From: Paraburkholderia aromaticivorans
Lineage (GTDB): Bacteria > Pseudomonadota > Gammaproteobacteria > Burkholderiales > Burkholderiaceae
Length of the DNA: 64,000 nt
Assembly (NCBI RefSeq): GCF_002278075.1
Contig: NZ_CP022989.1
Location: 2,790,001-2,854,000 of the forward strand
Reading direction: 5' to 3'
Shown: positions 20,600 through 33,081 of the stretch, one piece after another
Numbering within the stretch: position 1 is the first letter of the stretch
How the letters are laid out: each line of letters begins with the position of its first letter
Position numbers and translations under genes: made by a program
Notes under the pieces: model-generated
Told to the model about the DNA's origin: nothing
The model's database searches: none
The model's input: only the letters and a program-made list of their open reading frames with translations

Positions 20600-22645
20600 T
20601 CAGAACGATTCGTCGGCTGAGAGGTAGCGCCATTGCCCAGGCGGCAACGCGCCCAGCATCACGTGGCCCATCCGTACGCGTTTCAGGCCGATCACTTCGA
20701 GGCCGACCAGTTCGCACATGCGGCGAATCTGGCGCTTCTTGCCTTCACGCAGCACGAAACGCAATTGCTCGCCGTTTTGCCAGCTCACCTGCGCGGGCTT
20801 GAGCGGCACATCGTCGAGCGAAAGGCCGTGTCGCAGCAGCGCGAGGCTCTCCGGCGGGAAGTGGCTTTCGACATCGGTGGTGTGCTCGCCGAACGCCACG
20901 CGCACGAGATACTCCTTGTCGATCTCAGAATGACCGCCGATCAGCTGCTTCGCGATACGGCCGTCCTGCGTCAGCACGAGCAGGCCCGTCGAATCGATAT
21001 CCAGACGGCCCGCCGGCGCGAGCTGGCGCAAGTGCGCAACCGAGAAGCGGATGCCCGAGCGGTCGCCTTCCCAGCGGTTCTCCGGCGTGACCAGCGTAAT
21101 GGCCGGCTGATAGCCGTCTTCCGCCTGACCCGAGACGAAACCCACCGTCTTGTGGATCAGCACGGTCACCTGGCTTGCCTGCGCGGCCTCCGCAGCGGGG
21201 TCGATCTCGATGCGCTGGTCCGGGCGCACCTTGGTGCCGAGCGTGTCGATGCGCTCGCCGTCCACCATCACCCAGCCTTTTTCGATCCATTCGTCGGCTT
21301 CCCGGCGTGAACACAGGCCGAGTTCGGACATCAGCTTGGACAGGCGCAGGGTGCCCGGCGCGTCTTCGTAATCGCGACGCGGTGTACGCGGCGCGGCATC
21401 GGTTCCGCTCTCGCGCTCGGCTCGTGCCGAGGCCCGCGGCTTGTCGGCGCGCGCGGGACGGTCGTCGCCGAAGCGGCGTCCGGCGGCCGGCAACGTCTTG
21501 TCGAAGCTGCGGGCAGGGCGTTCGCCACGGTCGGTGCGTTCCGCGCCGCGCGCCGGACGATCGCCGAATTCACGTTTGGCCGGAGCGCGTTCGTCGCGCG
21601 GAGCGCGTGCGGGACGCTCGGAGCGGTCGCCGTAGCCGCTTTTGACGGGCTTGGCAAAGCTGCGCTCGCCACGTTCGGATGAACCGCGCTCGCCTTCGAA
21701 ACGGCGTGGCGCGCTGTCGCTGCGCGGCCCACGCTCGCCAGCGTGGCGCTCCTGCGGAGCGCCACGGTCGCTGCCGAAGCGCGGACGCTCGGATGCATCG
21801 CGTTCACGGCGCTCCGGACGCGCACCGCGCGGCGCACCGTCTGAAGCGCGGCCCGCGCCTGGGCGCGCACCGCTGAATGGACGGCGTTCGCCGTCCTCGC
21901 GCCGCGGGGCGCGGTCGCCGAAGCTGCGCGGAGCGCGTTCGCCGCGCTCGGCGCTGCCTTCGAAGCGACGGGGCGCGCGTTCAGCACGCTCGCCGGTTTC
22001 GCGGCGCGGGGCACGCTCGCCTCGATCTGAACTACCTTCAAAACGACGCGGCGGACGATCGCCTCGCTCGCCCGCGCCTTCAAAACGCCGGGGCGCCCGC
22101 TCGCCGCGCTCACCGCCTTCGGCACGGCGCGCAGTCCGTTCGCCGCGCTCGCTTGCGCCTTCGAAACGGCGCGGTGCGCCCCCGGAGCGGTCGCCGCCGC
22201 CCTCAAACCGGCGCGGTGCGCGTTCGCTGTCCGCCCTGCGCGGTGCACGTTCGCTGCGCTCACCGCTACCTTCAAAGCGGCGCGGCGCGCGTTCACCACG
22301 TTCAGCATCATCCCGGCGCGGCGCACGCTCGCCAGCGCCTTCGAAACGGCGCGGCGGCCGATCCGACGGCGCGCGCCGTGCGCCACCGGCATCCCGCTCG
22401 CGCGAAAACGACCCTTCAGCCCTGGCGGGGCGCGCACCGGCACCGGCCGGCTTGCCGCTGCCTGCCGGCCGCTTGCCAGCGCCCGCGGCACCAGCGCCTT
22501 CGCCTCGCGCGCCGCTCGATCCCGGCGTTGCCGGCCGGGGGCCCGCCGGCCGCGTCGGCTTACGCGCCGAGGTGCTTCCGGTACGGACAGGGGCGCGTTC
22601 GGACGAAGCCGGCCGCGGGTGCTTGGCTGTTAATTTGACTCGCAT
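20600..22645 (-). CDS. RluB/RluF-family rRNA pseudouridine synthase with long Arg-rich N-terminal arm
   Basis: 681 residues. The catalytic core is the last 245 residues: an S4 domain (LRLSKLMSELGLCSRREADEW), then the RluB/E/F-type active site GRLDIDSTGLLVL with the catalytic Asp near residue 546, and GKKRQIRRMCELVG. Spacing and the C-terminus resemble RluF more than RluB. It isomerises uridine in 23S rRNA. Residues 1 to about 430 are a low-complexity arm rich in Arg, Gly, Glu and Ser, with about ten copies of R-A-P-R-R-F-E-G type repeats, far longer than in E. coli relatives. ATG six bases after the glnD stop, so it is in the map-glnD operon. Confidence 0.87.
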   Translation of the reverse strand: MRVKLTAKHPRPASSERAPVRTGSTSARKPTRPAGPRPATPGSSGARGEGAGAAGAGKRPAGSGKPAGAGARPARAEGSFSRERDAGGARRAPSDRPPRRFEGAGERAPRRDDAERGERAPRRFEGSGERSERAPRRADSERAPRRFEGGGDRSGGAPRRFEGASERGERTARRAEGGERGERAPRRFEGAGERGDRPPRRFEGSSDRGERAPRRETGERAERAPRRFEGSAERGERAPRSFGDRAPRREDGERRPFSGARPGAGRASDGAPRGARPERRERDASERPRFGSDRGAPQERHAGERGPRSDSAPRRFEGERGSSERGERSFAKPVKSGYGDRSERPARAPRDERAPAKREFGDRPARGAERTDRGERPARSFDKTLPAAGRRFGDDRPARADKPRASARAERESGTDAAPRTPRRDYEDAPGTLRLSKLMSELGLCSRREADEWIEKGWVMVDGERIDTLGTKVRPDQRIEIDPAAEAAQASQVTVLIHKTVGFVSGQAEDGYQPAITLVTPENRWEGDRSGIRFSVAHLRQLAPAGRLDIDSTGLLVLTQDGRIAKQLIGGHSEIDKEYLVRVAFGEHTTDVESHFPPESLALLRHGLSLDDVPLKPAQVSWQNGEQLRFVLREGKKRQIRRMCELVGLEVIGLKRVRMGHVMLGALPPGQWRYLSADESF

Positions 22646-22651
22646 GAAATC

Positions 22652-25222
<2,571 letters not shown>

Positions 25223-25252
25223 TGGCAGGCGCGAGGTGAGTTCGGAAGTCGT

Positions 25253-26062
25253 TCAGGCGGTGGCCGCGACGACCGGCGGACGCGCGGGCGTGCCGGCGGA
25301 AACGGTCAGCACGTCGTAGCCGGTTTCGGTGACGAGCACGGTATGCTCCCACTGCGCCGACAGGCTGCGGTCTTTCGTTTTGACGGTCCACTGGTCCGGC
25401 ATGGTGCGGATGTCGCGGCGGCCGGCGTTGATCATCGGCTCGATCGTAAAGATCATGCCGGTTTGCAGCTCGAGCCCGGTGCCGGGGCGGCCGTAGTGCA
25501 GGATCTGCGGGTCTTCGTGGAACACCGTGCCGATGCCGTGACCGCAATATTCGCGCACCACGCTGTAGCCCTGGCCTTCCGCATGCTTCTGGATCGCATA
25601 GCCGATATCGCCGAGATGGGCGCCCGGACGCACCTGGTCAATGCCGAGCCACATGCATTCGAAGGTGGTCTGAACCAGACGTTTGGCCAGGATCGAGCCT
25701 TCGCCGACGATGAACATGCGGCTGGTGTCGCCGAAATAGCCTTCCTTGATGACGGTGACGTCGATGTTCAGCGCATCGCCGTTCTTCAGGGTCTTGTCGC
25801 CGGGAATGCCGTGGCAGATCACGTCGTTGACGGAAATGCAGGTGGCTTTCGGATAGGGCGGGTAGCCGGGCGGCTGATAGTTCAGCGGCGCCGGGATCGT
25901 GCCCTGTTCCTTCAGCATGTATTCGTGGCACAGGCGGTCGAGTTCGCCGGTCGTGACGCCGGCCGTGACGAACGGCGTGATGTAGTCGAGCACTTCGCTC
26001 GCCAGTTTGCAGGCGACGCGCATCTGCGCGATATCGTGTTCGTTTTTGAGCGTAATAGCCAT
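25253..26062 (-). CDS. map: Methionine aminopeptidase, type I
   Basis: 269 residues of the type Ia pita-bread fold. Metal ligands lie in NIDVTVIKEGYFGDTSRMF (two Asp), YCGHGIGTVFHEDP (His) and FTIEPMINAG (Glu). It removes the initiator methionine after deformylation, so it works downstream of the def product encoded nearby. It is divergent from rpsB, as in many bacteria, and leads the map-glnD operon. Confidence 0.97.
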   Translation of the reverse strand: MAITLKNEHDIAQMRVACKLASEVLDYITPFVTAGVTTGELDRLCHEYMLKEQGTIPAPLNYQPPGYPPYPKATCISVNDVICHGIPGDKTLKNGDALNIDVTVIKEGYFGDTSRMFIVGEGSILAKRLVQTTFECMWLGIDQVRPGAHLGDIGYAIQKHAEGQGYSVVREYCGHGIGTVFHEDPQILHYGRPGTGLELQTGMIFTIEPMINAGRRDIRTMPDQWTVKTKDRSLSAQWEHTVLVTETGYDVLTVSAGTPARPPVVAATA

Positions 26063-26351
26063 GAGTCGGGCCTGAAATGCGATTTATTGCGAGATTATCG
26101 CACCATATTCCGGCTGCCGCAGGCTTTTGCGACCAGGGTGGAGCCTGTCGGGAGCCCGAAAGACGGGGCCCGGAACAGGTCCTGCGAGCTTGCGCGTTCC
26201 GCAGGCGGTGCGGGCGTCGCCCGATGTCGAGGCGGGCCGCGGCCGGCTGCACCTTGCCGGGCCGGCTCGAAGCGGCTCGAAGCGGCTATATGAATTCGAC
26301 GGCCGGGACGCGGGTGCAACCGGCGCGGCAGACGGGAGCTACCGGGGCAGG

Positions 26352-26381
26352 TTGAGTCGTGCAATAGTCGCGTGCTATAAT
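26352..26381 (+). promoter_or_regulatory. rpsB promoter
   Basis: TTGAGT at 26352-26357, an 18-base spacer, then a consensus TATAAT at 26376-26381. This is the best sigma-70 match in the map-rpsB gap. It predicts a transcript start near 26388 and a leader of about 260 nt before rpsB. Confidence 0.7.
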
Positions 26382-26387
26382 CTTCGG

Positions 26388-26651
26388 CTAAGTCGATCTC
26401 TGTCTTGCTTTATCGCTTCTATGGGGCGATAAAGCAGCAATAAAGTGGCAGGATTAAAGTGGCAGGATAAGTGGCAGGATTGGCTTCTCATGGCGCTGGT
26501 TGCCTGCGCCATGAGGTGGGAAAGCAAGACAAGGCAACAGACTCGCAAGCCGGCGCACCCAGGGTGTCCGCCGCGTTCAGCCAAAGATACAGAAATGGCA
26601 ACGCGGCCGATACGGCAGCCGGCTTAAGACCCAACCCTCGCGGAGATTTTC
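26388..26651 (+). ncRNA. Structured 5' leader of rpsB
   Basis: The leader holds several exact inverted repeats. Hairpin 1 is an 11-bp stem (26406-26416 with 26426-26436). Three tandem copies of about 13 bases, AAAGTGGCAGGAT, fill 26442-26481. Hairpin 2 is a 10-bp stem (26487-26496 with 26506-26515). The segment 26402-26411 can instead pair perfectly with 26521-26530, in competition with hairpin 1. A nested pair follows: 26547-26554 with 26618-26625, enclosing 26570-26577 with 26600-26607. Ribosomal protein S2 autoregulates rpsB through its leader in enterobacteria; the same role is inferred here. The start is predicted from the promoter. Confidence 0.6.
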
Positions 26652-27404
26652 ATGGCAGTTACCATGCGTCAAATGCTGGAAGCCGGTGTCCACTTCGGTC
26701 ACCAAACGCGCTTCTGGAACCCGAAGATGGCCCCGTTCATTTTCGGTCATCGCAACAAGATTCACATCATCAACCTCGAAAAGACGCTGCCGATGTACAA
26801 CGACGCGCTGAAGTACGCGCGTCAACTGGCAGCGAACCGCGGCACGATCCTGTTCGTGGGCACGAAGCGTCAGTCGCGCGACACGATCGCTGAAGAAGCG
26901 CAACGCGCTGGCATGCCGTACGTCAACGCACGCTGGCTCGGCGGCATGCTGACCAACTTCAAGACGCTGAAGGTCTCGATCAAGCGCCTGAAGGACATGG
27001 AAGCCGCGCTGGAAGCAGGCGAAACCGAGCGCATGAGCAAGAAGGAAGCGCTCCTGTTCGAACGCGAAATGGCCAAGCTGCAAAAGTCGATCGGCGGCGT
27101 GAAGGACATGGGCGGCATTCCGGACGCGATCTTCGTGGTCGACGTCGGCTACCACAAGATTGCCGTGACCGAAGCCAACAAGCTCGGCATTCCGGTCATC
27201 GCCGTGGTCGACACGAACCACTCGCCGGAAGGCATCGATTACGTGATTCCGGGTAACGACGACGCCTCCAAGGCTGTCGCTCTGTACACGGCTGGCGTGG
27301 CTGACGCGATCGTCGAAGGCCGTGCGAACGCGGTCAACGAAGTGGTGCAGGCTGCACGTGGCGGCGACGGCGACGAGTTCGTCGAGGTCAACGCGGAAGC
27401 GTAA
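26652..27404 (+). CDS. rpsB: Ribosomal protein S2
   Basis: 250 residues, the usual length for uS2. Typical segments are [30 protein letters not shown] and [17 protein letters not shown]2 joins the 30S subunit late and is needed for binding of S1. GGAG lies seven bases before the ATG. First gene of a translation and envelope operon; an intrinsic terminator follows it, so tsf and later genes may receive fewer transcripts. Codon use is strongly biased, as for a highly expressed gene. Confidence 0.98.
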   Translation: MAVTMRQMLEAGVHFGHQTRFWNPKMAPFIFGHRNKIHIINLEKTLPMYNDALKYARQLAANRGTILFVGTKRQSRDTIAEEAQRAGMPYVNARWLGGMLTNFKTLKVSIKRLKDMEAALEAGETERMSKKEALLFEREMAKLQKSIGGVKDMGGIPDAIFVVDVGYHKIAVTEANKLGIPVIAVVDTNHSPEGIDYVIPGNDDASKAVALYTAGVADAIVEGRANAVNEVVQAARGGDGDEFVEVNAEA

Positions 27405-27422
27405 AGCTGCCCCGTGTCCGGC

Positions 27423-27456
27423 AAAAAAGGGGGCTTTCTACAGGCCCCCTTTTTTT
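27423..27456 (+). terminator. Terminator or attenuator between rpsB and tsf
   Basis: Stem GGGGGC (27429-27434) with GCCCCC (27444-27449), extended by an A-run and a T-run of seven. It stands inside the rpsB-tsf operon, so it probably acts as a partial terminator that sets the S2:EF-Ts ratio. Confidence 0.82.
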
Positions 27457-27611
27457 AAGCCGCGACATCGTAGTAGGGCGCTGCCGGCAGTCTCTCCCGA
27501 GCGGTGCCCAGGCGTTGTCCGCAAAAATGCACGCACAACGCTGAAACGAATTCTTGCCGCCGGCATCGAAGTGCGGGCGGCGTGTGACAGACGGAACTCA
27601 AGGAGCAAATG

Positions 27612-28493
27612 ATGGCGGCAATTACCGCAAGCATGGTTGCAGAACTGCGCGCAAAGACCGACGCGCCGATGATGGAATGCAAGAAGGCGCTGACGGAAGC
27701 CGACGGCGACATGGCGCGCGCTGAAGAGCTGCTGCGCGTGAAGCTGGGCAACAAGGCCAGCAAGGCAGCGTCGCGCGTGACGGCTGAAGGCGTGGTCGCA
27801 TCGTTCATCGGCGGCAACGCGGGTTCGCTGGTCGAGCTGAACTGCGAAACCGACTTCGTTTCGAAGAACGACGACTTCCTCGCTTTCTCGAAGAAGGTCG
27901 CCGAGCTGGTCGCCACGCAAAACCCGGCTGACGTTGCCGCTCTGTCGGCACTGCCGCTGGACGGCTCGACGGTCGACGCAGTGCGCCTCGCGCTGGTCGG
28001 CAAGATCGGCGAAAACCTGTCGATCCGCCGTTTCGTGCGTTTCGACACCGCCAACAAGCTGGCAGCGTACCTGCACGGCACGCGTATCGGCGTGCTGGTC
28101 GAGTACACGGGCGCAGACGAGCAGGTCGGCAAGGACGTGGCGATGCACATCGCCGCAATGAAGCCGGTGTCGCTGTCGTCGGACGACGTGCCGGCGGATC
28201 TGATCGCCAAGGAACGCAGCATCGCCGAGCAGAAGGCCGCGGAATCGGGCAAGCCGGCTGAAATCGTCGCCAAGATGGTTGACGGCAGCGTGCAGAAGTA
28301 TCTGAAGGAAGTGTCGCTGCTGAACCAGACGTTCGTTAAGAACGACAAGCAGACGATCGAACAGATGCTGAAGGCCGGCAACGCGAGCGTGCAGAAGTTC
28401 GCGCTGTTCGTGGTCGGCGAAGGCATCGAGAAGAAGCAGGACGACTTCGCTGCTGAAGTGGCCGCTCAAGTCGCTGCTGCAAAGCAACAATAA
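27612..28493 (+). CDS. tsf: Translation elongation factor Ts
   Basis: 293 residues, full length for proteobacterial EF-Ts. It has the N-terminal UBA-like domain ([19 protein letters not shown]) and the EF-Tu interaction motif [15 protein letters not shown], which inserts into EF-Tu to expel GDP. Two adjacent ATGs exist; the second (27612) lies six bases after AGGAG and is preferred over 27609. It is downstream of the rpsB terminator. Confidence 0.98.
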   Translation: MAAITASMVAELRAKTDAPMMECKKALTEADGDMARAEELLRVKLGNKASKAASRVTAEGVVASFIGGNAGSLVELNCETDFVSKNDDFLAFSKKVAELVATQNPADVAALSALPLDGSTVDAVRLALVGKIGENLSIRRFVRFDTANKLAAYLHGTRIGVLVEYTGADEQVGKDVAMHIAAMKPVSLSSDDVPADLIAKERSIAEQKAAESGKPAEIVAKMVDGSVQKYLKEVSLLNQTFVKNDKQTIEQMLKAGNASVQKFALFVVGEGIEKKQDDFAAEVAAQVAAAKQQ

Positions 28494-28527
28494 GTTTCAC
28501 CTAAGCATCACTGTTGTATCGTTGGAC

Positions 28528-28554
28528 CCGCGGCGAAGCAAGACTTTGCCGCGG
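28528..28554 (+). repeat. Hairpin between tsf and pyrH
   Basis: An 11-bp stem with one G-U pair (28528-28538 with 28544-28554, loop CAAGA), 34 bases after tsf. No U-run follows, so it is more likely an RNA processing or stabilising structure than a terminator. Confidence 0.5.
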
Positions 28555-28714
28555 TCGGCAGCGCCGCAAGGCTGCGCGCGGGTTGACCCTCGCCGCGCGG
28601 CCGCCGCTGGCGAACCCCAGGGTTCGTCAATTTGGCGACGCTTGCCCGAATCAGCATTTCACCCCTACATTAGTCCCTTGTTGTTGCCCTGTTCTGCGCG
28701 ATCTGGATACCCCT

Positions 28715-29428
28715 ATGCCCACTGCCTATAAACGCGTCCTGCTCAAACTCTCCGGTGAAGCCCTGATGGGCGACGATGCTTTCGGCATCAATCGCGCGAC
28801 CATCGAACGAATGGTGGCGGACGTGGCCGAAGTGGTCCGTCTCGGAACGCAGCTGGCCGTGGTGATCGGCGGCGGCAATATTTTCCGCGGCGTCGCAGGT
28901 GGTGCGGCGGGTATGGATCGCGCTACGGCCGACTACATGGGCATGCTGGCCACCATGATGAACGCCCTGGCGCTGCAGGACGCGATGCGCCACGCCGGCA
29001 TCGAGGCGCGCGTGCAATCGGCGCTGCGCATGGACCAGGTCGTCGAGCCGTATATCCGGCCCCGCGCGATTCGCCAGCTCGAAGAAGGCAAAGTCGTGAT
29101 TTTCGCGGCCGGCACCGGCAACCCGTTTTTCACGACTGATACGGCCGCCGCGCTGCGTGGCTCGGAAATCGGCGCGGAAGTCGTGTTGAAAGCAACCAAG
29201 GTGGACGGCGTCTATTCCGCCGACCCGAAGAAAGACCCGAGCGCGACCCGTTACACCACGATCAGCTTCGACGAGGCAATCGGCCGCAATCTGCAGGTCA
29301 TGGACGCCACGGCGTTCGCACTGTGCCGCGACCAGAAGCTGCCGATCCGTGTGTTTTCGATCGTCAAGCCGGGCGCGCTCAAGCGCATCGTACAAGGTGA
29401 GGACGAAGGCACCCTCGTCCACGTGTAA
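28715..29428 (+). CDS. pyrH: UMP kinase
   Basis: 237 residues of the amino acid kinase fold. Motifs include [14 protein letters not shown] at the N-terminus, [10 protein letters not shown] for substrate and [19 protein letters not shown] for nucleotide binding. It phosphorylates UMP to UDP in pyrimidine synthesis and is allosterically controlled by GTP and UTP. The frame is open to 28514, but homologues begin at [10 protein letters not shown], giving the ATG at 28715. The 220-base gap from tsf holds one strong hairpin. Confidence 0.97.
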   Translation: MPTAYKRVLLKLSGEALMGDDAFGINRATIERMVADVAEVVRLGTQLAVVIGGGNIFRGVAGGAAGMDRATADYMGMLATMMNALALQDAMRHAGIEARVQSALRMDQVVEPYIRPRAIRQLEEGKVVIFAAGTGNPFFTTDTAAALRGSEIGAEVVLKATKVDGVYSADPKKDPSATRYTTISFDEAIGRNLQVMDATAFALCRDQKLPIRVFSIVKPGALKRIVQGEDEGTLVHV

Positions 29429-29528
29429 ACTCTCGTTCACATAACGTGGGCTTTGACGCGAGCCCGGGTCGCCGCATCTTGCGCGCGCTGGCCGGCTCGC
29501 ACCGTTTTGAAGGTTCGGAGGTTTAAAA

Positions 29529-30089
29529 ATGTCTGTGGCTGATATCAGGAAGGGCGCTGAACAAAAGATGCAGCGCTCCATCGACGCGTTCAAGAACGAC
29601 CTGTCGAAGATCCGCACGGGCCGTGCGCACACGGGCCTGCTCGATCATATTCAGTGCGATTACTACGGTTCGCCGGTGCCGATTTCGCAAGTCGCGAACC
29701 TGACGCTGATCGACGCCCGCACGATCGGCGTGCAGCCGTGGGAAAAGAAGATGGTTCAGGTGGTCGAGAAGGCGATTCGCGAGTCGGATCTCGGCCTGAA
29801 CCCCGCCACGCAAGGCGACGTGATTCGCGTGCCGATGCCCGCGCTGACCGAAGAACGCCGCCGCGAGCTGACCAAAGTGGTCAAGAGCGAAGCGGAAACG
29901 GCCAAGATCGCCGTGCGTAACCTGCGTCGTGATGCGAACGAGCAACTGAAAAAGCTCGTCAAAGACAAGGAAATTTCGGAAGACGACGAGCGTCGTGCCG
30001 GTGACGACGTTCAGAAGCTGACGGACAAGTTCGTCGCGGAAATCGACAAACTCGTCGTGACGAAAGAAGCCGAGATCATGACGGTCTGA
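29529..30089 (+). CDS. frr: Ribosome recycling factor
   Basis: 186 residues, the standard RRF length. The three-helix bundle segments [30 protein letters not shown] and the domain II stretch [15 protein letters not shown] are conserved. With EF-G it splits the post-termination ribosome. A GGAGG site nine bases before the ATG is strong. It follows pyrH by 100 bases. Confidence 0.98.
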   Translation: MSVADIRKGAEQKMQRSIDAFKNDLSKIRTGRAHTGLLDHIQCDYYGSPVPISQVANLTLIDARTIGVQPWEKKMVQVVEKAIRESDLGLNPATQGDVIRVPMPALTEERRRELTKVVKSEAETAKIAVRNLRRDANEQLKKLVKDKEISEDDERRAGDDVQKLTDKFVAEIDKLVVTKEAEIMTV

Positions 30090-30147
30090 GGCCGTCCGCC
30101 TCTTAAGAAAACGCCGTGCCGCGCCAAGGGTTTTCCGGCCCGCAGGG

Positions 30148-30195
30148 AGTCCCTTTCGGGGACTGCCGCCTCGGGCGGCTGGCGTGAAGCGCCAG
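30148..30195 (+). repeat. Three adjacent hairpins between frr and uppS
   Basis: Three consecutive perfect six-bp stems are packed into 48 bases: 30148-30153 with 30159-30164, 30165-30170 with 30174-30179, and 30179-30184 with 30190-30195. None has a U-run. They probably shape processing of the operon mRNA. Confidence 0.45.
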
Positions 30196-30260
30196 GTTTG
30201 GGGGCACTCAGTACTTTCAGGGTTTCCACTTCTTTATTTGCAGTCACTGTCCCGACGGCC

Positions 30261-31043
30261 ATGACCTATACCAGCTCAACCGTGCGCGTGCCTGATGTCG
30301 CCGCGGTGCCGCGACATATCGCGATCATCATGGACGGCAACGGCCGTTGGGCCACCCAGCGGCGCTTGCCGCGCGTGGCGGGCCATACGCGCGGCGTCGA
30401 CGCGGTGCGTGCGGCCGTCGAGGCGTGCGCCCGGCAGGGCGTCGAATACCTGACGCTATTCGCTTTCAGCTCGGAAAACTGGCGCCGTCCCAACGACGAA
30501 GTATCGTTCCTGATGCGCCTGTTCGTGACCGCGCTGGAGCGCGAGATCGGCAAACTGCACGCCAACGGCATCCGTTTGCGGGTGGTGGGCGATCTGTCGC
30601 GCTTCGATATGCGCATCCGCGACCTGATCAAGCGCGCGGAGACCAAGACCGCGCGCAATACCCGTCTGACGCTCACGATCGCCGCGAATTATGGCGGCCG
30701 CTGGGACATCATGCAGGCCACTCGTAAGCTCGCCGAGCAGTCGGCGCTGGCGGGCAAGGCGGTCGAGGTGAGCGAGGAATCGTTCGCCGAGCATCTGTCC
30801 ATGGCTTATGCGCCGGAGCCGGATCTGTTCATCCGCACCGGCGGCGAGCGCCGCGTCAGCAACTTTTTGCTGTGGCAGCTCGCCTACACCGAGTTCTACT
30901 TCACCGACACGTTCTGGCCGGATTTCGACGCCGACGCGCTCGGCCACGCCATCGCTTCGTACGCGGAGCGCGAACGCCGCTTCGGCCGCACCAGTGCTCA
31001 ACTCGAGCCGCAATCGCAAAACGTCGATTCGCTTCCATGCTAA
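30261..31043 (+). CDS. uppS: Undecaprenyl diphosphate synthase
   Basis: 260 residues of cis-prenyltransferase. The pyrophosphate-binding [12 protein letters not shown] carries the catalytic Asp25; [12 protein letters not shown] and the C-terminal [18 protein letters not shown] are diagnostic. It builds the C55 lipid carrier for peptidoglycan and O-antigen from IPP, whose precursor enzyme Dxr is encoded two genes on. The frame is open to 30198, but homologues start near the ATG at 30261. Its end overlaps cdsA by seven bases. Confidence 0.96.
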   Translation: MTYTSSTVRVPDVAAVPRHIAIIMDGNGRWATQRRLPRVAGHTRGVDAVRAAVEACARQGVEYLTLFAFSSENWRRPNDEVSFLMRLFVTALEREIGKLHANGIRLRVVGDLSRFDMRIRDLIKRAETKTARNTRLTLTIAANYGGRWDIMQATRKLAEQSALAGKAVEVSEESFAEHLSMAYAPEPDLFIRTGGERRVSNFLLWQLAYTEFYFTDTFWPDFDADALGHAIASYAERERRFGRTSAQLEPQSQNVDSLPC

Positions 31044-31858
31044 AAACCCGTGTCATCACGGCGATCGTCCTGCTGGCGGTATTCCTGCCGGTCACGCTGT
31101 TCGCGCCGGTGGGCGCGTTCGGCGCGCTGATCGCCTTCGTCGTCGTGTTCGCCGCGTGGGAATGGGCGCGCCTGCTGAAGCTGGGCGGCGCGGGGCCGAT
31201 CGTTTATGCGCTGGTGGCCGCGGTGGCGCTGGTCGCCAGCACGCGGCTCGGCACCGGTATCGAGCAAGCAAGACCGCTCTTTCAGGCGGCGGCGATTTTC
31301 TGGGTGATCGCCGGTCCGTTCGTGCTGCTGCGCAAGCCCACGCTCGCGCAGGGCGCCTGGCGCTCCTTTCTGTTTCTTGCCGGCATTGTGGTATTCGTCG
31401 CGTGCTGGCATGCTCTCGTCGCCGCGCGCGTGCAAGGCGTGCCGTTCGTGCTGTCATTGCTGCTCCTCGTATGGCTGGCCGATATCGGCGCATACTTCTC
31501 TGGAAAAGCATTCGGCAAACACAAGCTGGCGCCTGCCATCAGTCCGGGTAAGACTTGGGAGGGCGCGATCGGCGGCTGGCTGGTGGTGATGATCGTCGCT
31601 GCGGCGGCGGTCTTTTTGCATGCGTTCGAGCCGACCCTGTATTCTGCGTTGCTGGCGCATTGGGGCGCCGTGCGCACGTTGCTCGCCCTGACCCTGCTGG
31701 TCGCGTTCAGTGTGGTGGGCGACCTGTTCGAATCCATGATGAAACGCCAGGCCGGGGTGAAAGATTCAAGTGGCCTGTTGCCGGGGCACGGTGGCGTGCT
31801 CGACCGCATCGACGCATTGTTGCCGGTGCTGCCGCTTGCCATGCTGCTGCTCGGCTAG
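31037..31858 (+). CDS. cdsA: Phosphatidate cytidylyltransferase
   Basis: 273 residues with about eight hydrophobic helices, an inner-membrane enzyme. The CDP-alcohol signature near the C-terminus is [21 protein letters not shown] followed by [12 protein letters not shown]. It makes CDP-diacylglycerol from phosphatidate and CTP, feeding all phospholipids including the cardiolipin made by the synthase encoded at 4.8-6.2 kb. The ATG at 31037 lies inside the end of uppS, so translation is coupled. Confidence 0.96.
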   Translation: MLKTRVITAIVLLAVFLPVTLFAPVGAFGALIAFVVVFAAWEWARLLKLGGAGPIVYALVAAVALVASTRLGTGIEQARPLFQAAAIFWVIAGPFVLLRKPTLAQGAWRSFLFLAGIVVFVACWHALVAARVQGVPFVLSLLLLVWLADIGAYFSGKAFGKHKLAPAISPGKTWEGAIGGWLVVMIVAAAAVFLHAFEPTLYSALLAHWGAVRTLLALTLLVAFSVVGDLFESMMKRQAGVKDSSGLLPGHGGVLDRIDALLPVLPLAMLLLG

Positions 31859-31868
31859 AGAAAGAGAT

Positions 31869-33074
31869 ATGCAAAAACGTCTGACACTGCTCGGTTCCAC
31901 GGGCTCGATTGGAGACAGCACGCTCGACGTCGTCGCGCGTCATCCCGAGCGTTTTTCGGTTTATGCGTTGAGCGCGCATCGCAACGGCGACAAGCTCGTC
32001 GAGCAATGCCTGCGCTTTCAGCCCGAAGTCGCGGTGGTTGGCGACGCCGAGACGGCCGCCGGCGTCGCCGCGAAATTGCGCGAGGCGGGTTGCAAGACCG
32101 AGGTCACGTACGGACCGCAGGCGCTCGTCGACGTGTCGAAGAGCGACGGCTGCGATACGGTGGTGGCGGCGATCGTCGGCGCGGCCGGCCTCGCGCCGAG
32201 CCTTGCCGCCGCGCGCGCCGGCAAACGGATCCTGCTCGCCAACAAGGAAGCGCTGGTCATGTCCGGCGCGATCTTCATGGACGCGGTGCGCGACAACGGC
32301 GCCGTGCTCCTGCCGGTGGACAGCGAGCACAACGCAATTTTCCAATGCCTGCCGCGCGAAGCCGCGCTGCACGGCGGCGTCTCCAAGATCATTCTGACCG
32401 CCTCGGGCGGCCCGTTCCGCACCCGCGAACCGGCCACGCTCGTCGACGTCACGCCGGAAGAAGCCTGCAAGCATCCGAACTGGGTCATGGGCCGCAAGAT
32501 CTCGGTCGACTCGGCCACCATGATGAACAAGGGTCTCGAGGTGATCGAGGCGCATTGGCTGTTCGATCTGCCGGGCGAGCGCATCGACGTGCTGATCCAC
32601 CCGCAAAGCGTGATTCACTCGCTGGTCTCTTACGCCGACGGTTCGGTGCTCGCGCAACTCGGCAACCCCGACATGCGCACGCCGATCGCGCACGCGCTGG
32701 CCTTCCCGGATCGCGTGGATTCGGGCGTCGCGCAGCTCGATCTCGCGCAGATCGCGTCGCTCTCGTTCGAAAAGCCGGATTACGCGCGTTTCCCGTGTCT
32801 CGCACTTGCCATGAAGGCGCTGGCCGAGGGTGGTGTGGCGAGCGCGGCCCTGAACGCCGCGAACGAAATCGCGGTGGAAGCGTTCCTGTCGCGTCGGATC
32901 GGTTTCATGGCGATTGCCCAGGTGGTCGACGCGGTGCTCAACGCATTGCCGAACCGCAGCGCGCACGCGCTCGAAGACGTGATCGAAGCGGACGCCGCCG
33001 CGCGTCGCGCCGCTGCCGAATTCATCGCGCGTCTGCCTGACGGCGCCCGTCGCACGGAACGCGCCGTCCAGTGA
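31869..33074 (+). CDS. dxr: 1-deoxy-D-xylulose 5-phosphate reductoisomerase
   Basis: 401 residues. The NADPH-binding loop is [12 protein letters not shown] at the N-terminus; the metal and substrate region contains [19 protein letters not shown] and [18 protein letters not shown], which are all conserved in Dxr. It catalyses the second step of the MEP isoprenoid pathway, forming 2-C-methylerythritol 4-phosphate. ATG 10 bases after cdsA. It supplies the pathway that feeds uppS in the same operon. Confidence 0.97.
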   Translation: MQKRLTLLGSTGSIGDSTLDVVARHPERFSVYALSAHRNGDKLVEQCLRFQPEVAVVGDAETAAGVAAKLREAGCKTEVTYGPQALVDVSKSDGCDTVVAAIVGAAGLAPSLAAARAGKRILLANKEALVMSGAIFMDAVRDNGAVLLPVDSEHNAIFQCLPREAALHGGVSKIILTASGGPFRTREPATLVDVTPEEACKHPNWVMGRKISVDSATMMNKGLEVIEAHWLFDLPGERIDVLIHPQSVIHSLVSYADGSVLAQLGNPDMRTPIAHALAFPDRVDSGVAQLDLAQIASLSFEKPDYARFPCLALAMKALAEGGVASAALNAANEIAVEAFLSRRIGFMAIAQVVDAVLNALPNRSAHALEDVIEADAAARRAAAEFIARLPDGARRTERAVQ

Positions 33075-33081
33075 GGCGCTC

